The notes under the pieces were generated by a model. It did no database searches, was not told the origin of the DNA, and worked only from the letters and a program-made list of their open reading frames with translations. The translations under genes and the position numbers were made by a program. This document shows positions 45,064 through 53,079 of a stretch of 64,000 nt of DNA, in pieces. The DNA is from Paenibacillus thalictri (lineage in GTDB: Bacteria > Bacillota > Bacilli > Paenibacillales > NBRC-103111), in contig NZ_SIRE01000032.1 of assembly GCF_004307995.1 (NCBI RefSeq), positions 1 through 64,000 of the forward strand. Direction: 5' to 3'. The first letter of the stretch is position 1. Every line of letters starts with the position of its first letter.

Positions 45064-46047
45064 TTACTTGCTCAATAATTGCACCACGTCATCCAGCTGT
45101 GCGGACAACGACATCACATCGTAAGAAAACCATAGATCCGGATTGACGGTGTAAACCTTATTGTTTTTGAAGGCGGGGAGGTTTTTCCAAAGCATGCTGT
45201 CATCCACTTGTTTAAGAAAATCGGGATCGTTGTCGAACCTGACCAGGAACAAGCGGTCCGCCGAAGCGTATTCGGGCAGCTTCTCCAAAGAAATCTTCAT
45301 GCCGTTTTCATGTCCTTCCTTGCTCCATTCTTTCTTAACCGTCTCCGTCATCGGGAAATGCAGCGTCTCGAACAACGTATAGGCCACATTGCCGCCGCCG
45401 TACACTCTCAATTGCCCTTTCTCATATCCGCCGATCACAACAACGCCAAACGTTTCTTCTTTTTTTACATAAGAGGCAAGTTTGGCTCTTGTTTCTTCGC
45501 CTTTTTTATTAAACGTTTGGATCCATTCCTGCGCTTTCTCTTTTTGTCCGACTACCTCGGCTACATCGTTGAAATGTCGGAAAACATCGCTGCCCTCCCA
45601 TTTAACAACGACAGTCGGCGCGATTTTGTTTAATTGATCGAGCTGCCCTTGCAGCATTTCCGTTGCGATAATCAAATCGGGCTGCAAGGCCAATATTTTT
45701 TCCATATTTGGGCTGCTTGCGGCGCCGATATCCTCAATTCCGGCTATTTGATCTTTGACGGATGCAAAACTTGTCAGCAGATGCGTCGCGGCTCCCGCCG
45801 GTTTGACGCCCGCAGCCAGCAGCTCCGGTAAATACTGCGTTGTAATTACCCGTTTGGGATGAGCGGGAACGGATATTTCCCGGCCAAGCGCATCCTTGTA
45901 TATTTTTGTGGAGCCGGTCTCGGAAGAAGCGGACGCCGCATCTCCCGTCCCGGCCGGAGCCGGACCGCCGCAAGCGGTCAGCAGCGCAGCCAACAGCATC
46001 AATATACACAGCCGCTTGGCTGTCGTTTTATTCCATAAGTGAACCAT
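45064..46047 (-). CDS. second iron-siderophore ABC substrate-binding lipoprotein
   Basis: 327-residue FeuA/FhuD-like (TroA fold) protein. I start at ATG 46045-46047 (AAAGGGG upstream). Signal peptide with lipobox LLAALLTAC, Cys about 23. The conserved PKRVITTQYLPELLAAGVKP opens the fold, and NMEKILALQPDLIIATEM follows. It lies last in the siderophore cluster, after the exporter-type ABC gene. Together with the 50068-51138 gene it gives two different binding proteins for one permease pair, suggesting two ferri-siderophores are accepted. Confidence 0.92.
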   Translation of the reverse strand: MVHLWNKTTAKRLCILMLLAALLTACGGPAPAGTGDAASASSETGSTKIYKDALGREISVPAHPKRVITTQYLPELLAAGVKPAGAATHLLTSFASVKDQIAGIEDIGAASSPNMEKILALQPDLIIATEMLQGQLDQLNKIAPTVVVKWEGSDVFRHFNDVAEVVGQKEKAQEWIQTFNKKGEETRAKLASYVKKEETFGVVVIGGYEKGQLRVYGGGNVAYTLFETLHFPMTETVKKEWSKEGHENGMKISLEKLPEYASADRLFLVRFDNDPDFLKQVDDSMLWKNLPAFKNNKVYTVNPDLWFSYDVMSLSAQLDDVVQLLSK

Positions 46048-46101
46048 GTTTTTTCCCCTTTCTTCCTGTTGCGATATCACAATCCTTGTTTGCGTGCGCT
46101 C

Positions 46102-47823
46102 TTACGAACCGAACTGGGCCTCATGCAGCCGCGTATAAATACCTCCCGCCGCAACCAGCTCCTGATGTTTCCCTTGCTCGGCGATGCCTTGTTCGGTCAC
46201 CACAACGATCCGGTCGGCGTTTTTTATCGTGGCCAGCCGGTGTGCGATGATCAGCGTTGTCCGCCCTTCCGACAATTCGGCCAGCGACTGCTGAATCGCT
46301 TTCTCGGTTTCGGTGTCAAGCGCGGAAGTCGCCTCGTCCAAAATAAGGATCGGCGGGTTTTTCAGAAACATCCTGGCGATCGCCAGCCGCTGCTTCTGGC
46401 CCCCCGACAGCTTCACGCCGCGTTCCCCAATCACGGTCTGCATGCGGTCCGGCTGGGAGTCGATAAACGCCTGCAAACGCGCCCGAAGCGCCGCTTCCCG
46501 GATTTCCTCCTCCGTTGCCTGCAGATTGCCGTAAGCGATGTTGTCATAAATCGTTCCCGCAAACAGAAATACGTCCTGTTGTACAATGCCGATTTGGCCG
46601 CGCAAAGACGCCAGCTTCATCCGGGCGATGTCGATTCCATCCACCGTAATCGTACCCGCCTGCGCTTCATAGAAACGCGGCAGCAGGCTGCACAGCGTCG
46701 TTTTCCCGGCGCCGGACGGCCCGACGAAAGCGACGGTTTCCCCGGCGCGGATCGTCAGATCGACGTTGTTCAGCACCTTCGCTTCGTTATCGTAGCCAAA
46801 TGTTACCCCGCTGTAGCGGATGTCGCCGCGCAGAGGACCGGGATCCATCGCGTTGGGCGCGTCGGCAATGTCGGGTTTTGTTTCGAGCAGCTCCAAATAA
46901 CTTTTGAAGCCGGCCATGCCTTTCGGGTAACTTTCAATAACCGCATTGATTTTATTGATCGGGCCGAGAAATACGCCCGACAGCAACAGGAAACCGACAA
47001 ACTCCCCGCTTGTCATCTCGCCTTTCACGACAAACCATGTGCCGCACACAAGCACAAACAAAATGACAAACCGCATCAGAAAATAACTGGCCGAAGCGTT
47101 TTGCGCCTGGATTTTGTACGATACGAACTTGGTCTGCCGGTACTGCTCGTTGTTTTTGGCAAACTGCGCGGCTTCATGCTGCTCGTTGGTAAATGCCTGC
47201 ACAACACGAACACCGCCGATGCTATCTTCCACCCGCGCGTTAAACTCGCCGATGTCCTTGAACATACGCTGGAACGCGCGGATCATTTTGCGGTTGAAAT
47301 AAAGCGAAAGAACGATTAACCCCGGTATGACGACCACCGAAAGCAGGGCTAGCTTCCAATTGATCATCAGCATCAGCACAAAAGCGCCGATCAGCGTCAT
47401 CGCCGCAATAAATAAATCTTCCGGCCCATGATGCGCCATTTCCCCGATTTCCATCAAATTGCTGGTCATACGGGCCAGCAGATGGCCGGTTTTGTTGTTA
47501 TCGAAAAATCGGAACGACAGCTTCTGCACATGGGCAAACAGCTTTGCGCGCATGTCCGTCTCAATGTTAATGCCCAACCGGTGCCCCCAATACGTAACGA
47601 TATATTGCAGCAGACTGTTCAACGCATACATCGCCAGCAAGCCAAGGCAAGCCCACAGGATAAGCAGCCATTTGCCGCCGGGCAGCAAATCGTCGATAAA
47701 CTTGTTAACCGCCAGCGGAAATCCAAGCTCCATCACCGCCGAGGAAACGGCGCAGCCAAAATCGATCAAAAACAACGTTTTATAAGGCTTATAATAAGCA
47801 AAAAATTTGCGCAGCATGTCCAT
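46102..47823 (-). CDS. ABC transporter, fused membrane and ATPase domains (exporter type)
   Basis: 573-residue half-transporter. Membrane domain of six helices at about 1-310. The nucleotide-binding domain (about 330-573) has Walker A AFVGPSGAGKTTLCSLL, signature LSGGQKQRLAIARMFL, Walker B ILILDEATSALDTETE and the switch His in IIAHRLATI. It lies 24 bases after the FecCD permease and before the second binding protein. In this context it could export a siderophore or help import one as a homodimer. Exporter-type fused proteins do take part in siderophore traffic in other bacteria. It is not a substitute for the FecE-type importer ATPase by sequence type. Confidence 0.93.
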   Translation of the reverse strand: MDMLRKFFAYYKPYKTLFLIDFGCAVSSAVMELGFPLAVNKFIDDLLPGGKWLLILWACLGLLAMYALNSLLQYIVTYWGHRLGINIETDMRAKLFAHVQKLSFRFFDNNKTGHLLARMTSNLMEIGEMAHHGPEDLFIAAMTLIGAFVLMLMINWKLALLSVVVIPGLIVLSLYFNRKMIRAFQRMFKDIGEFNARVEDSIGGVRVVQAFTNEQHEAAQFAKNNEQYRQTKFVSYKIQAQNASASYFLMRFVILFVLVCGTWFVVKGEMTSGEFVGFLLLSGVFLGPINKINAVIESYPKGMAGFKSYLELLETKPDIADAPNAMDPGPLRGDIRYSGVTFGYDNEAKVLNNVDLTIRAGETVAFVGPSGAGKTTLCSLLPRFYEAQAGTITVDGIDIARMKLASLRGQIGIVQQDVFLFAGTIYDNIAYGNLQATEEEIREAALRARLQAFIDSQPDRMQTVIGERGVKLSGGQKQRLAIARMFLKNPPILILDEATSALDTETEKAIQQSLAELSEGRTTLIIAHRLATIKNADRIVVVTEQGIAEQGKHQELVAAGGIYTRLHEAQFGS

Positions 47824-47847
47824 CCGCTCCTTCCTCCTTTCGTCATT

Positions 47848-48891
47848 TCATCCTCCTTTTGTCCTGGACAGCAGATATAGAAAATACGGCGCTCCGATCA
47901 CGGCCACAACGATGCCCGTCGGCACTTCCGCCGGCTGCAAAATCCAGCGTCCCAGCGTATCGGCGGCAATCACCAGCAGAGCGCCGGTTAATGCGGAAGC
48001 CGGCAGCAGCGTCTGATGGCTCGGACCGACCAACCGCCGTGCGATATGCGGTGCGATCAAGCCAACAAAGCCGATGCCGCCGCTAACCGCAACACACGAT
48101 CCCGCCAGCCCGACCGCAGCCGCCAGCAGCGTCAATTGCTCTCTCGGCACACGCGCGCCAAGCCCGGTCGCCGTCGCTTCTCCGAGATGAAGCACATTCA
48201 TCGTCCGGGCTTTGCAGATGACAAATGGCAGCAGCACGACAATAAACGGCAGCAGCGCCAGCACGAACTTCCAGTTGGTTCCCCAGATGCTGCCTGCCAT
48301 CCATGTGGCGGCAAACTGATATTTATCCGGGCTGATTCGGAGCATGAGCACAATTGTCACCGAACTGATGCCCGCTGCCACAGCCACGCCGGAGAGCAGC
48401 AACCGGGTCGGCGACAACCCCTGGTGCCGCTTATAGGACAAGGAAAAGATCAGCGCAGCGGTCAGCCCCGCGCCGGCCCATGCCAGCACAGGCAGCAGAA
48501 ATACCGGGGCGGCGGCCGTTGTCGGAAAAAATGCGATAAACAGCAGCACAACCAGCCCCGCACCGGCGTTGATGCCCAGAATGCCGGGATCGGCCAGCGC
48601 ATTGCGCGATATTCCTTGCATGACGCAACCCGATACGGCAAGCCCTGCTCCGATTAATACGGAAATCACGATGCGCGGCAAACGGAAATCGAATAAAATC
48701 AGACGTTCCTTGCTTGTCCCGCCCCCAAACAATGTGCGCAGCAAATCAAACGGAGAAAGGCGGGTGAAGCCGGTGTTCATACTAAGGATAAAGACCAGAA
48801 CGATCAAGATCACAAGTGCCATCAGAATGGCAGCATTTCGCTGGCGGATACGCCTCTCCGCGTGTGTCAAGGCGGTTGCTTGCAGCTTCAC
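47848..48891 (-). CDS. iron-siderophore ABC permease (FecCD, FeuC-like)
   Basis: 347-residue type II importer permease, predicted nine to ten helices. Family blocks include FRLPRIVISVLIGAGLAVSG followed by CVMQGISRNALADPGILGIN, and the C-terminal GGIGFVGLIAPHIARRLVGP and DTLGRWILQPAEVPTGIVVA. It starts at GTG 48889-48891, overlapping the stop of the preceding permease by 4 bases, with AAGGAGGAGAG upstream. Pairs with the 48888-49982 permease. Confidence 0.94.
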   Translation of the reverse strand: MKLQATALTHAERRIRQRNAAILMALVILIVLVFILSMNTGFTRLSPFDLLRTLFGGGTSKERLILFDFRLPRIVISVLIGAGLAVSGCVMQGISRNALADPGILGINAGAGLVVLLFIAFFPTTAAAPVFLLPVLAWAGAGLTAALIFSLSYKRHQGLSPTRLLLSGVAVAAGISSVTIVLMLRISPDKYQFAATWMAGSIWGTNWKFVLALLPFIVVLLPFVICKARTMNVLHLGEATATGLGARVPREQLTLLAAAVGLAGSCVAVSGGIGFVGLIAPHIARRLVGPSHQTLLPASALTGALLVIAADTLGRWILQPAEVPTGIVVAVIGAPYFLYLLSRTKGG

Positions 48892-49982
48892 AGCTCTCTC
48901 TCCTCCTTGCGCGCCAAATAAAGGAAAAACGGTACGCCAATCAGCGCAATAATCGCACCAACGGGCGTCTCATGGGGCGGGTTAAGCATTCTGGCCGCCA
49001 GATCGGCGAATACGACAAGAAGCGCGCCAAGCACGGCCGAACAAGGGATGATCCAGCGGTAATCGACGCCAACCAGCCTGCGTGTGATATGCGGGATAAT
49101 CAGTCCTACGAAGCCGACCACTCCGACAGCCGAAACCCCGGCGCCGGCCAAAATAAGCACGATAGCGGCTCCGCCCAGCTTAACCAGCCCGGTGCGCACG
49201 CCAAGACCTTGGGCCACATTGTCCCCTAGACTAAGCATCGTAAAGGCGCGAGACAAAGCGAAAGCCCCAACCATTGCGACCGCTACCCACGGGAACATAA
49301 TCTTCAGCTGCAGCCATTTCGTACCCGCGACCCCACCCGCATACCAGAACGCAAGGTCCTGGCCGATGCGGTAATACAACGCCACGCCTTCGCTAAGCGC
49401 CGTCAGCAGCGCCGATAAGGCAGCTCCGGCGAGCACCAGCCTGATCGGCGTAAGCCCCCCTCTCGCAAGCGAACCTATGCCGTAAACAAGCGCTGCACCA
49501 AGCCCGGCGCCTACAAACGAATACAAGATCAGATACATATACGGCAGCCCGGGCACAAAAGCAAAACAAAGCGCCAGCGCAAATCCGGCGCCCGCATTAA
49601 GGCCAAGCAAACCCGAATCCGCCAGCGGGTTGCGCGTCATCCCCTGCATGATTGCGCCGGCTACGGCAAAGCAGGCGCCAACTATCGCCCCCCCAAGCAC
49701 GCGCGGCAAACGCAGCTCCTGGATAATCTGATGTTGCGTCAGATGCCGATTAAAACGGAAGACCGCTTCCCATACGGTTGCAAAACGGATATCTTCCGCG
49801 CCAAGCGAGACGGAAAGCAGCATGCCCAAAACAAGCGCCGCCAAACCGCCGGTCAGAATCAGCGTCGCCGCCCATGGACGGGAACGCCATCGAACTGCCG
49901 GCGCAGCGCCGGCGGGTCCCGCTTTATCGTTATCCGCTACCTTGCTACGAATCATATAAGCCACCTTTTTCATATTCGCCAT
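48888..49982 (-). CDS. iron-siderophore ABC permease (FecCD, FeuB-like)
   Basis: 364-residue permease starting at ATG 49980-49982 with TGAGGATCG upstream. ATG 49955 (AAGGTGG site) is an alternative. The open frame extends a further 103 codons, but that part overlaps the binding-protein gene in another frame and reads as nonsense. Family blocks LRLPRVLGGAIVGACFAVAG followed by AIMQGMTRNPLADSGLLGLN, and VGVVGFVGLIIPHITRRLVG with DLAARMLNPPHETPVGAI, are present. Second gene of the uptake operon. Confidence 0.93.
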   Translation of the reverse strand: MANMKKVAYMIRSKVADNDKAGPAGAAPAVRWRSRPWAATLILTGGLAALVLGMLLSVSLGAEDIRFATVWEAVFRFNRHLTQHQIIQELRLPRVLGGAIVGACFAVAGAIMQGMTRNPLADSGLLGLNAGAGFALALCFAFVPGLPYMYLILYSFVGAGLGAALVYGIGSLARGGLTPIRLVLAGAALSALLTALSEGVALYYRIGQDLAFWYAGGVAGTKWLQLKIMFPWVAVAMVGAFALSRAFTMLSLGDNVAQGLGVRTGLVKLGGAAIVLILAGAGVSAVGVVGFVGLIIPHITRRLVGVDYRWIIPCSAVLGALLVVFADLAARMLNPPHETPVGAIIALIGVPFFLYLARKEEREL

Positions 49983-50067
49983 CTTTACGATCCTCATGAT
50001 ATTGGCAGCATGACAGCACCAATAGGCCGCTTCGCCAAGAAGCCGCCTATGCTGCACGTGCGCATCG

Positions 50068-51138
50068 CTATTTCTTGCCTGTGATCGCCGCGACCACGTC
50101 GTCGATTTCCCTGCTTTCGGCGATAGGTCCGGCAGAAATCCAGTGTCTGGCCGACACTTTAAACAGATGGTTTTGTTGCACCGCCGGCATTGCTTTCCAT
50201 ACCTGCAATTTCTCAATTTCCTTCGAAGCGGCGACATGCTGTTGAAATTCGGCTTCCGTTTCGAGCGAATAACCGTATATGGCGAACACATAATCCGCGG
50301 TAATCGTCGGCAGTTTCTCCAGCGACAAATTCATGCCCCAATCGTCGGCAGTTTGCTTCTGATAATCAATCACACTTGCGTCGGGCTTTAAGCCGAGATC
50401 CCTGTACACCAGATTAAAGCTTGGAAAAAACAGCTGCAGCTCCTTGTCCGAAGGACGAATATAAGCGACCGTTTTATCCGCTCCCACCGCACCGGCAATC
50501 GCCGCTTTGGCTTGCCCTATTTTCTCGTCATGGGCCTTGATTACGGCCTGCGCTTGATCTGCAAGTCCCAATATGCTGCCGATCGTGACGATCGACGTTC
50601 TCCACTCTCCCGCGTCCAAAGCGACGGTCGGCGCAATTTTGCTAAGTTCGGCGTACGATTTTGGATCGACGGCATTTTTGTTAATCAGGATAAGATCCGG
50701 CTGCTGCGATAAAATAGCCTCCAAATTCGGTTCCCACGTATTAAACGTCGGCACCTTTAATTCCTTGAGCTGGGCGCTCAAATAATGACCGTCCACACTG
50801 TATGCGTAAACCATCGGGGCTTTCAAAGCCAACATGATATCTTCAAGGCCATGTACGGCGACACGCTTAGGGTGTGCGGGAACTTCTGTTGTTCCCAAGA
50901 CGTGCTTCACTGTTTGCGTCTGCGACTCGGATGTTTTGCCGGCAGACGGCGAAGCGGTCGCTTGGTTGGCGGTGCTGCTGTCTGCCCCCGCCGTATTAGA
51001 ACCGGCGTTATTTCCGCAAGCAGCGGCAATGATAACGGTAAAAAACAATATAAACAGCAGCAGCGTCCGCCCTATTATTTTATTTGCAGCCTGTCGTGCG
51101 CTCCGCTCAACACCAACGGTTTTGTCATGAAAAAGCAT
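50068..51138 (-). CDS. iron-siderophore ABC substrate-binding lipoprotein (FeuA-like)
   Basis: 356-residue TroA-fold binding protein, starting at ATG 51136-51138 because GGAGGGGA precedes it; M1 of the longer frame overlaps that site. After an N-terminal basic stretch comes a hydrophobic helix and lipobox VIIAAAC (Cys about 41). A Thr/Ser/Ala linker leads to EVPAHPKRVAVHGLEDIMLA and LEAILSQQPDLILINKNAVD. It ends near the following permease. A strong Fur box lies 17 bases upstream of the start, so iron repression is expected. Confidence 0.94.
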   Translation of the reverse strand: MLFHDKTVGVERSARQAANKIIGRTLLLFILFFTVIIAAACGNNAGSNTAGADSSTANQATASPSAGKTSESQTQTVKHVLGTTEVPAHPKRVAVHGLEDIMLALKAPMVYAYSVDGHYLSAQLKELKVPTFNTWEPNLEAILSQQPDLILINKNAVDPKSYAELSKIAPTVALDAGEWRTSIVTIGSILGLADQAQAVIKAHDEKIGQAKAAIAGAVGADKTVAYIRPSDKELQLFFPSFNLVYRDLGLKPDASVIDYQKQTADDWGMNLSLEKLPTITADYVFAIYGYSLETEAEFQQHVAASKEIEKLQVWKAMPAVQQNHLFKVSARHWISAGPIAESREIDDVVAAITGKK

Positions 51139-51154
51139 ATTCCCCTCCAAAGAT

Positions 51155-51188
51155 GATAGTGATAATCATTATCGATTATACAATTATA
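51155..51188 (-). promoter_or_regulatory. Fur box and promoter region of the siderophore-uptake operon
   Basis: GATAGTGATAATCATTATC (51155-51173) matches the 19-base Fur consensus at 18 positions. Two TATAAT boxes on the minus strand (51175-51180 and 51183-51188) lie next to it upstream. A Fur dimer would sit over the transcription start. Confidence 0.88.
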
Positions 51189-51236
51189 TATCACGATCCG
51201 ATGGGATAGGAATATGAAATGGTGCTTACTTTACTC

Positions 51237-52856
51237 TCACCCGCGGGCACAAAATAACAAGTCCAGTTGCTGCAAAAAACGATAATGCTGATACGCCGTA
51301 TATTCCATAATCGGTTCGCCAAACCAGGTTAAGCCAGACGTCACATATACATGGCGATTTTGGACCGCATTCAGGCGCTGCCAATGCTCGGATCGCTTCA
51401 GCCGGCTCCAGTTCATTTGCGACTGCCTATCCTTCATGACATTCATCAGCACGACATCCGCCATGAAGTCAGCGAGCTGTTCCGCTTCGATAAATTCGGT
51501 ATATCGGATCCGCTCGACACCGCCGGCACAGCCTACCTGCAAATCGTCATAGAGGACGGTTCCGGCTCTTTTGCCCCAAATTTTGATTCCTCTGGCGGAG
51601 ACATGAAGAATAAGCAGACCACCCTGCCTGAAAGCATCAGGAATCTTCTCCCGTACGGCGTCGGCTTTGTCATCGTAACGCGACAGCCATTTCTCTCCCT
51701 CCTGTTCTTTGTCCAAAAACCGGGCCGTCATTTGCAGATGTACACGCCATGTTTCCTGCTGCCACGGCAAAAACAAGACGGGAGCGATTTGCTGCAGCTT
51801 AATCTTCTCCTCATCGGTAATCATTTCCTCCAAAGCGACAATCCGGTCAGGGCGGGCCCGCCACAACGCTTTTCTGTTAAACTCGTAATCGTGGCTTAAA
51901 GGAACCTTGACATCGTAACGGTACCGCTTCCGGTAATCATCGGTCCAGGATTGGTCGATCGGAGCCGCATAAGGAATGATTTGCAGAGCCAGCAAATGGC
52001 CGAGATTGGGCCAACTGTACGCGGCGGTTTTACATTTGCGGTTGGCCATATAGATGCTCGGCGAAATGCCGACATGTTTTTTGAACTGGCTGCTGAAATA
52101 AAGCGGATCTTTGTAGCCGACTTCACCTGCAATATCCCGCAGCGAACGGCCTTCCTCCATCAGCAGTTTGGCTTGGTTCGTGCGCAACTCGGTCAAATAA
52201 TCAATGACGCTTTGGCCAAATCTGTCTTTAAACGATCTCATAAAATGGTACCGGCTCATGCCGGCCGACTCGGACAAACGTTCGACCGTAATTTCGTCCC
52301 GGTAATGACTTCTCAAATAATCGCGGGCCTGGTCCAGCGCATCCTCGTGGTGTCCCTGTTTTTTGAGCAGCAGATGCAGCAGCTCCTGAAACCCGGCTTG
52401 GCTGACCAGACGATCCGTCGCATCGCCGCTATGCCAATGTACGGTTATTTTCTCGCAAACCCCGATCAGACGCGCTGAAGCAGTTGCGATCGTTTCCTCC
52501 GACACCCATGATATAAGCGCCTGCTCTACCCCATTTTCCTCCGGCATGTATATATCAAAATGAAATCCGTACAGCACCTGTTCCCCGTCGGACGGATATC
52601 GCAGCTCTAACCGCTGGCCCGGCCGGATGACATGTACGATCCCTGGAGTTATCGGAGACAATATACCGTCAATCACGATATTGCCGTGCCGTTTGGCTGC
52701 CGCAATCAGCATATACGAAGGGGCGGCGGCATGCAGCAGACGAAAGGCGTCTTGCTTGTCGTTTTCTTCAAACACATGAACCAGTCTGATCCACATGCGG
52801 CTGATCCAATCCGAACTTGCCGGTCCGGCAGGAAACGGCTGATGATCGTTCGTCAT
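51237..52856 (-). CDS. AraC-family regulator with siderophore-binding domain (Btr-like)
   Basis: 539-residue cytoplasmic activator resembling B. subtilis Btr, which binds bacillibactin and activates feuABC. I start at ATG 52854-52856 (AAGGGGATG upstream). N-terminal cupin-like part about 1-150. The AraC helix-turn-helix pair at about 170-265 contains ITVERLSESAGMSRYHFMRS and LRDIAGEVGYKDPLYFSSQF. A C-terminal periplasmic-binding-protein-like (TroA) domain spans about 285-539. It lies immediately upstream of the uptake genes in the same direction, with its own Fur-controlled promoter. I infer that it activates that operon when a ferri-siderophore is bound. Confidence 0.92.
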   Translation of the reverse strand: MTNDHQPFPAGPASSDWISRMWIRLVHVFEENDKQDAFRLLHAAAPSYMLIAAAKRHGNIVIDGILSPITPGIVHVIRPGQRLELRYPSDGEQVLYGFHFDIYMPEENGVEQALISWVSEETIATASARLIGVCEKITVHWHSGDATDRLVSQAGFQELLHLLLKKQGHHEDALDQARDYLRSHYRDEITVERLSESAGMSRYHFMRSFKDRFGQSVIDYLTELRTNQAKLLMEEGRSLRDIAGEVGYKDPLYFSSQFKKHVGISPSIYMANRKCKTAAYSWPNLGHLLALQIIPYAAPIDQSWTDDYRKRYRYDVKVPLSHDYEFNRKALWRARPDRIVALEEMITDEEKIKLQQIAPVLFLPWQQETWRVHLQMTARFLDKEQEGEKWLSRYDDKADAVREKIPDAFRQGGLLILHVSARGIKIWGKRAGTVLYDDLQVGCAGGVERIRYTEFIEAEQLADFMADVVLMNVMKDRQSQMNWSRLKRSEHWQRLNAVQNRHVYVTSGLTWFGEPIMEYTAYQHYRFLQQLDLLFCARG

Positions 52857-52899
52857 AAAGCATCCCCTTTCATGTGAAATGTTGAAGCACTTCATGAAA

Positions 52900-52929
52900 A
52901 TAGTAACTGATAATCATTCTCGACGTCAA
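52900..52929 (-). promoter_or_regulatory. Fur-controlled promoter of the Btr-like regulator
   Basis: On the minus strand TTGACG (52924-52929), an 18-base spacer and TACTAT (52900-52905) form a sigma-A promoter. A Fur-like box, GTAACTGATAATCATTCTC (52903-52921, plus strand, 15 of 19 matches), covers the spacer and -10 region. Confidence 0.75.
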
Positions 52930-53027
52930 TTATGAGCCAACCGCGCAGGTTCGACCGCCGCCATGCGGCGCCGTGACCACGCTCAGGACACGTGTTGAGA
53001 ATTGAACCTCCGCTTCCCTTAACACGC

Positions 53028-53068
53028 CAAAAAAGCTTCCGCCACCCGCAACGGGTGACTGGAAGCTT
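53028..53068 (-). terminator. intrinsic terminator after rlmI-type gene
   Basis: On the minus strand AAGCTTCC and CACCCG pair with CGGGTG and GGAAGCTT (53033-53068), followed by TTTTTTGG. It lies 12 bases after the stop and ends the prmA-to-rlmI block. Confidence 0.9.
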
Positions 53069-53079
53069 ATCAGCTGTTT

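Noticed and set aside
46102..47823. Importer ATPase for the siderophore permeases
   Set aside because: It is a fused membrane-ATPase exporter-type protein, not a stand-alone FecE/FhuC-type ATPase.
49983..50291. 103-codon N-terminal extension of the FecCD permease
   Set aside because: It overlaps the binding-protein gene in another frame and is Cys/Arg-rich, with no similarity to the permease family, which begins near 49982.
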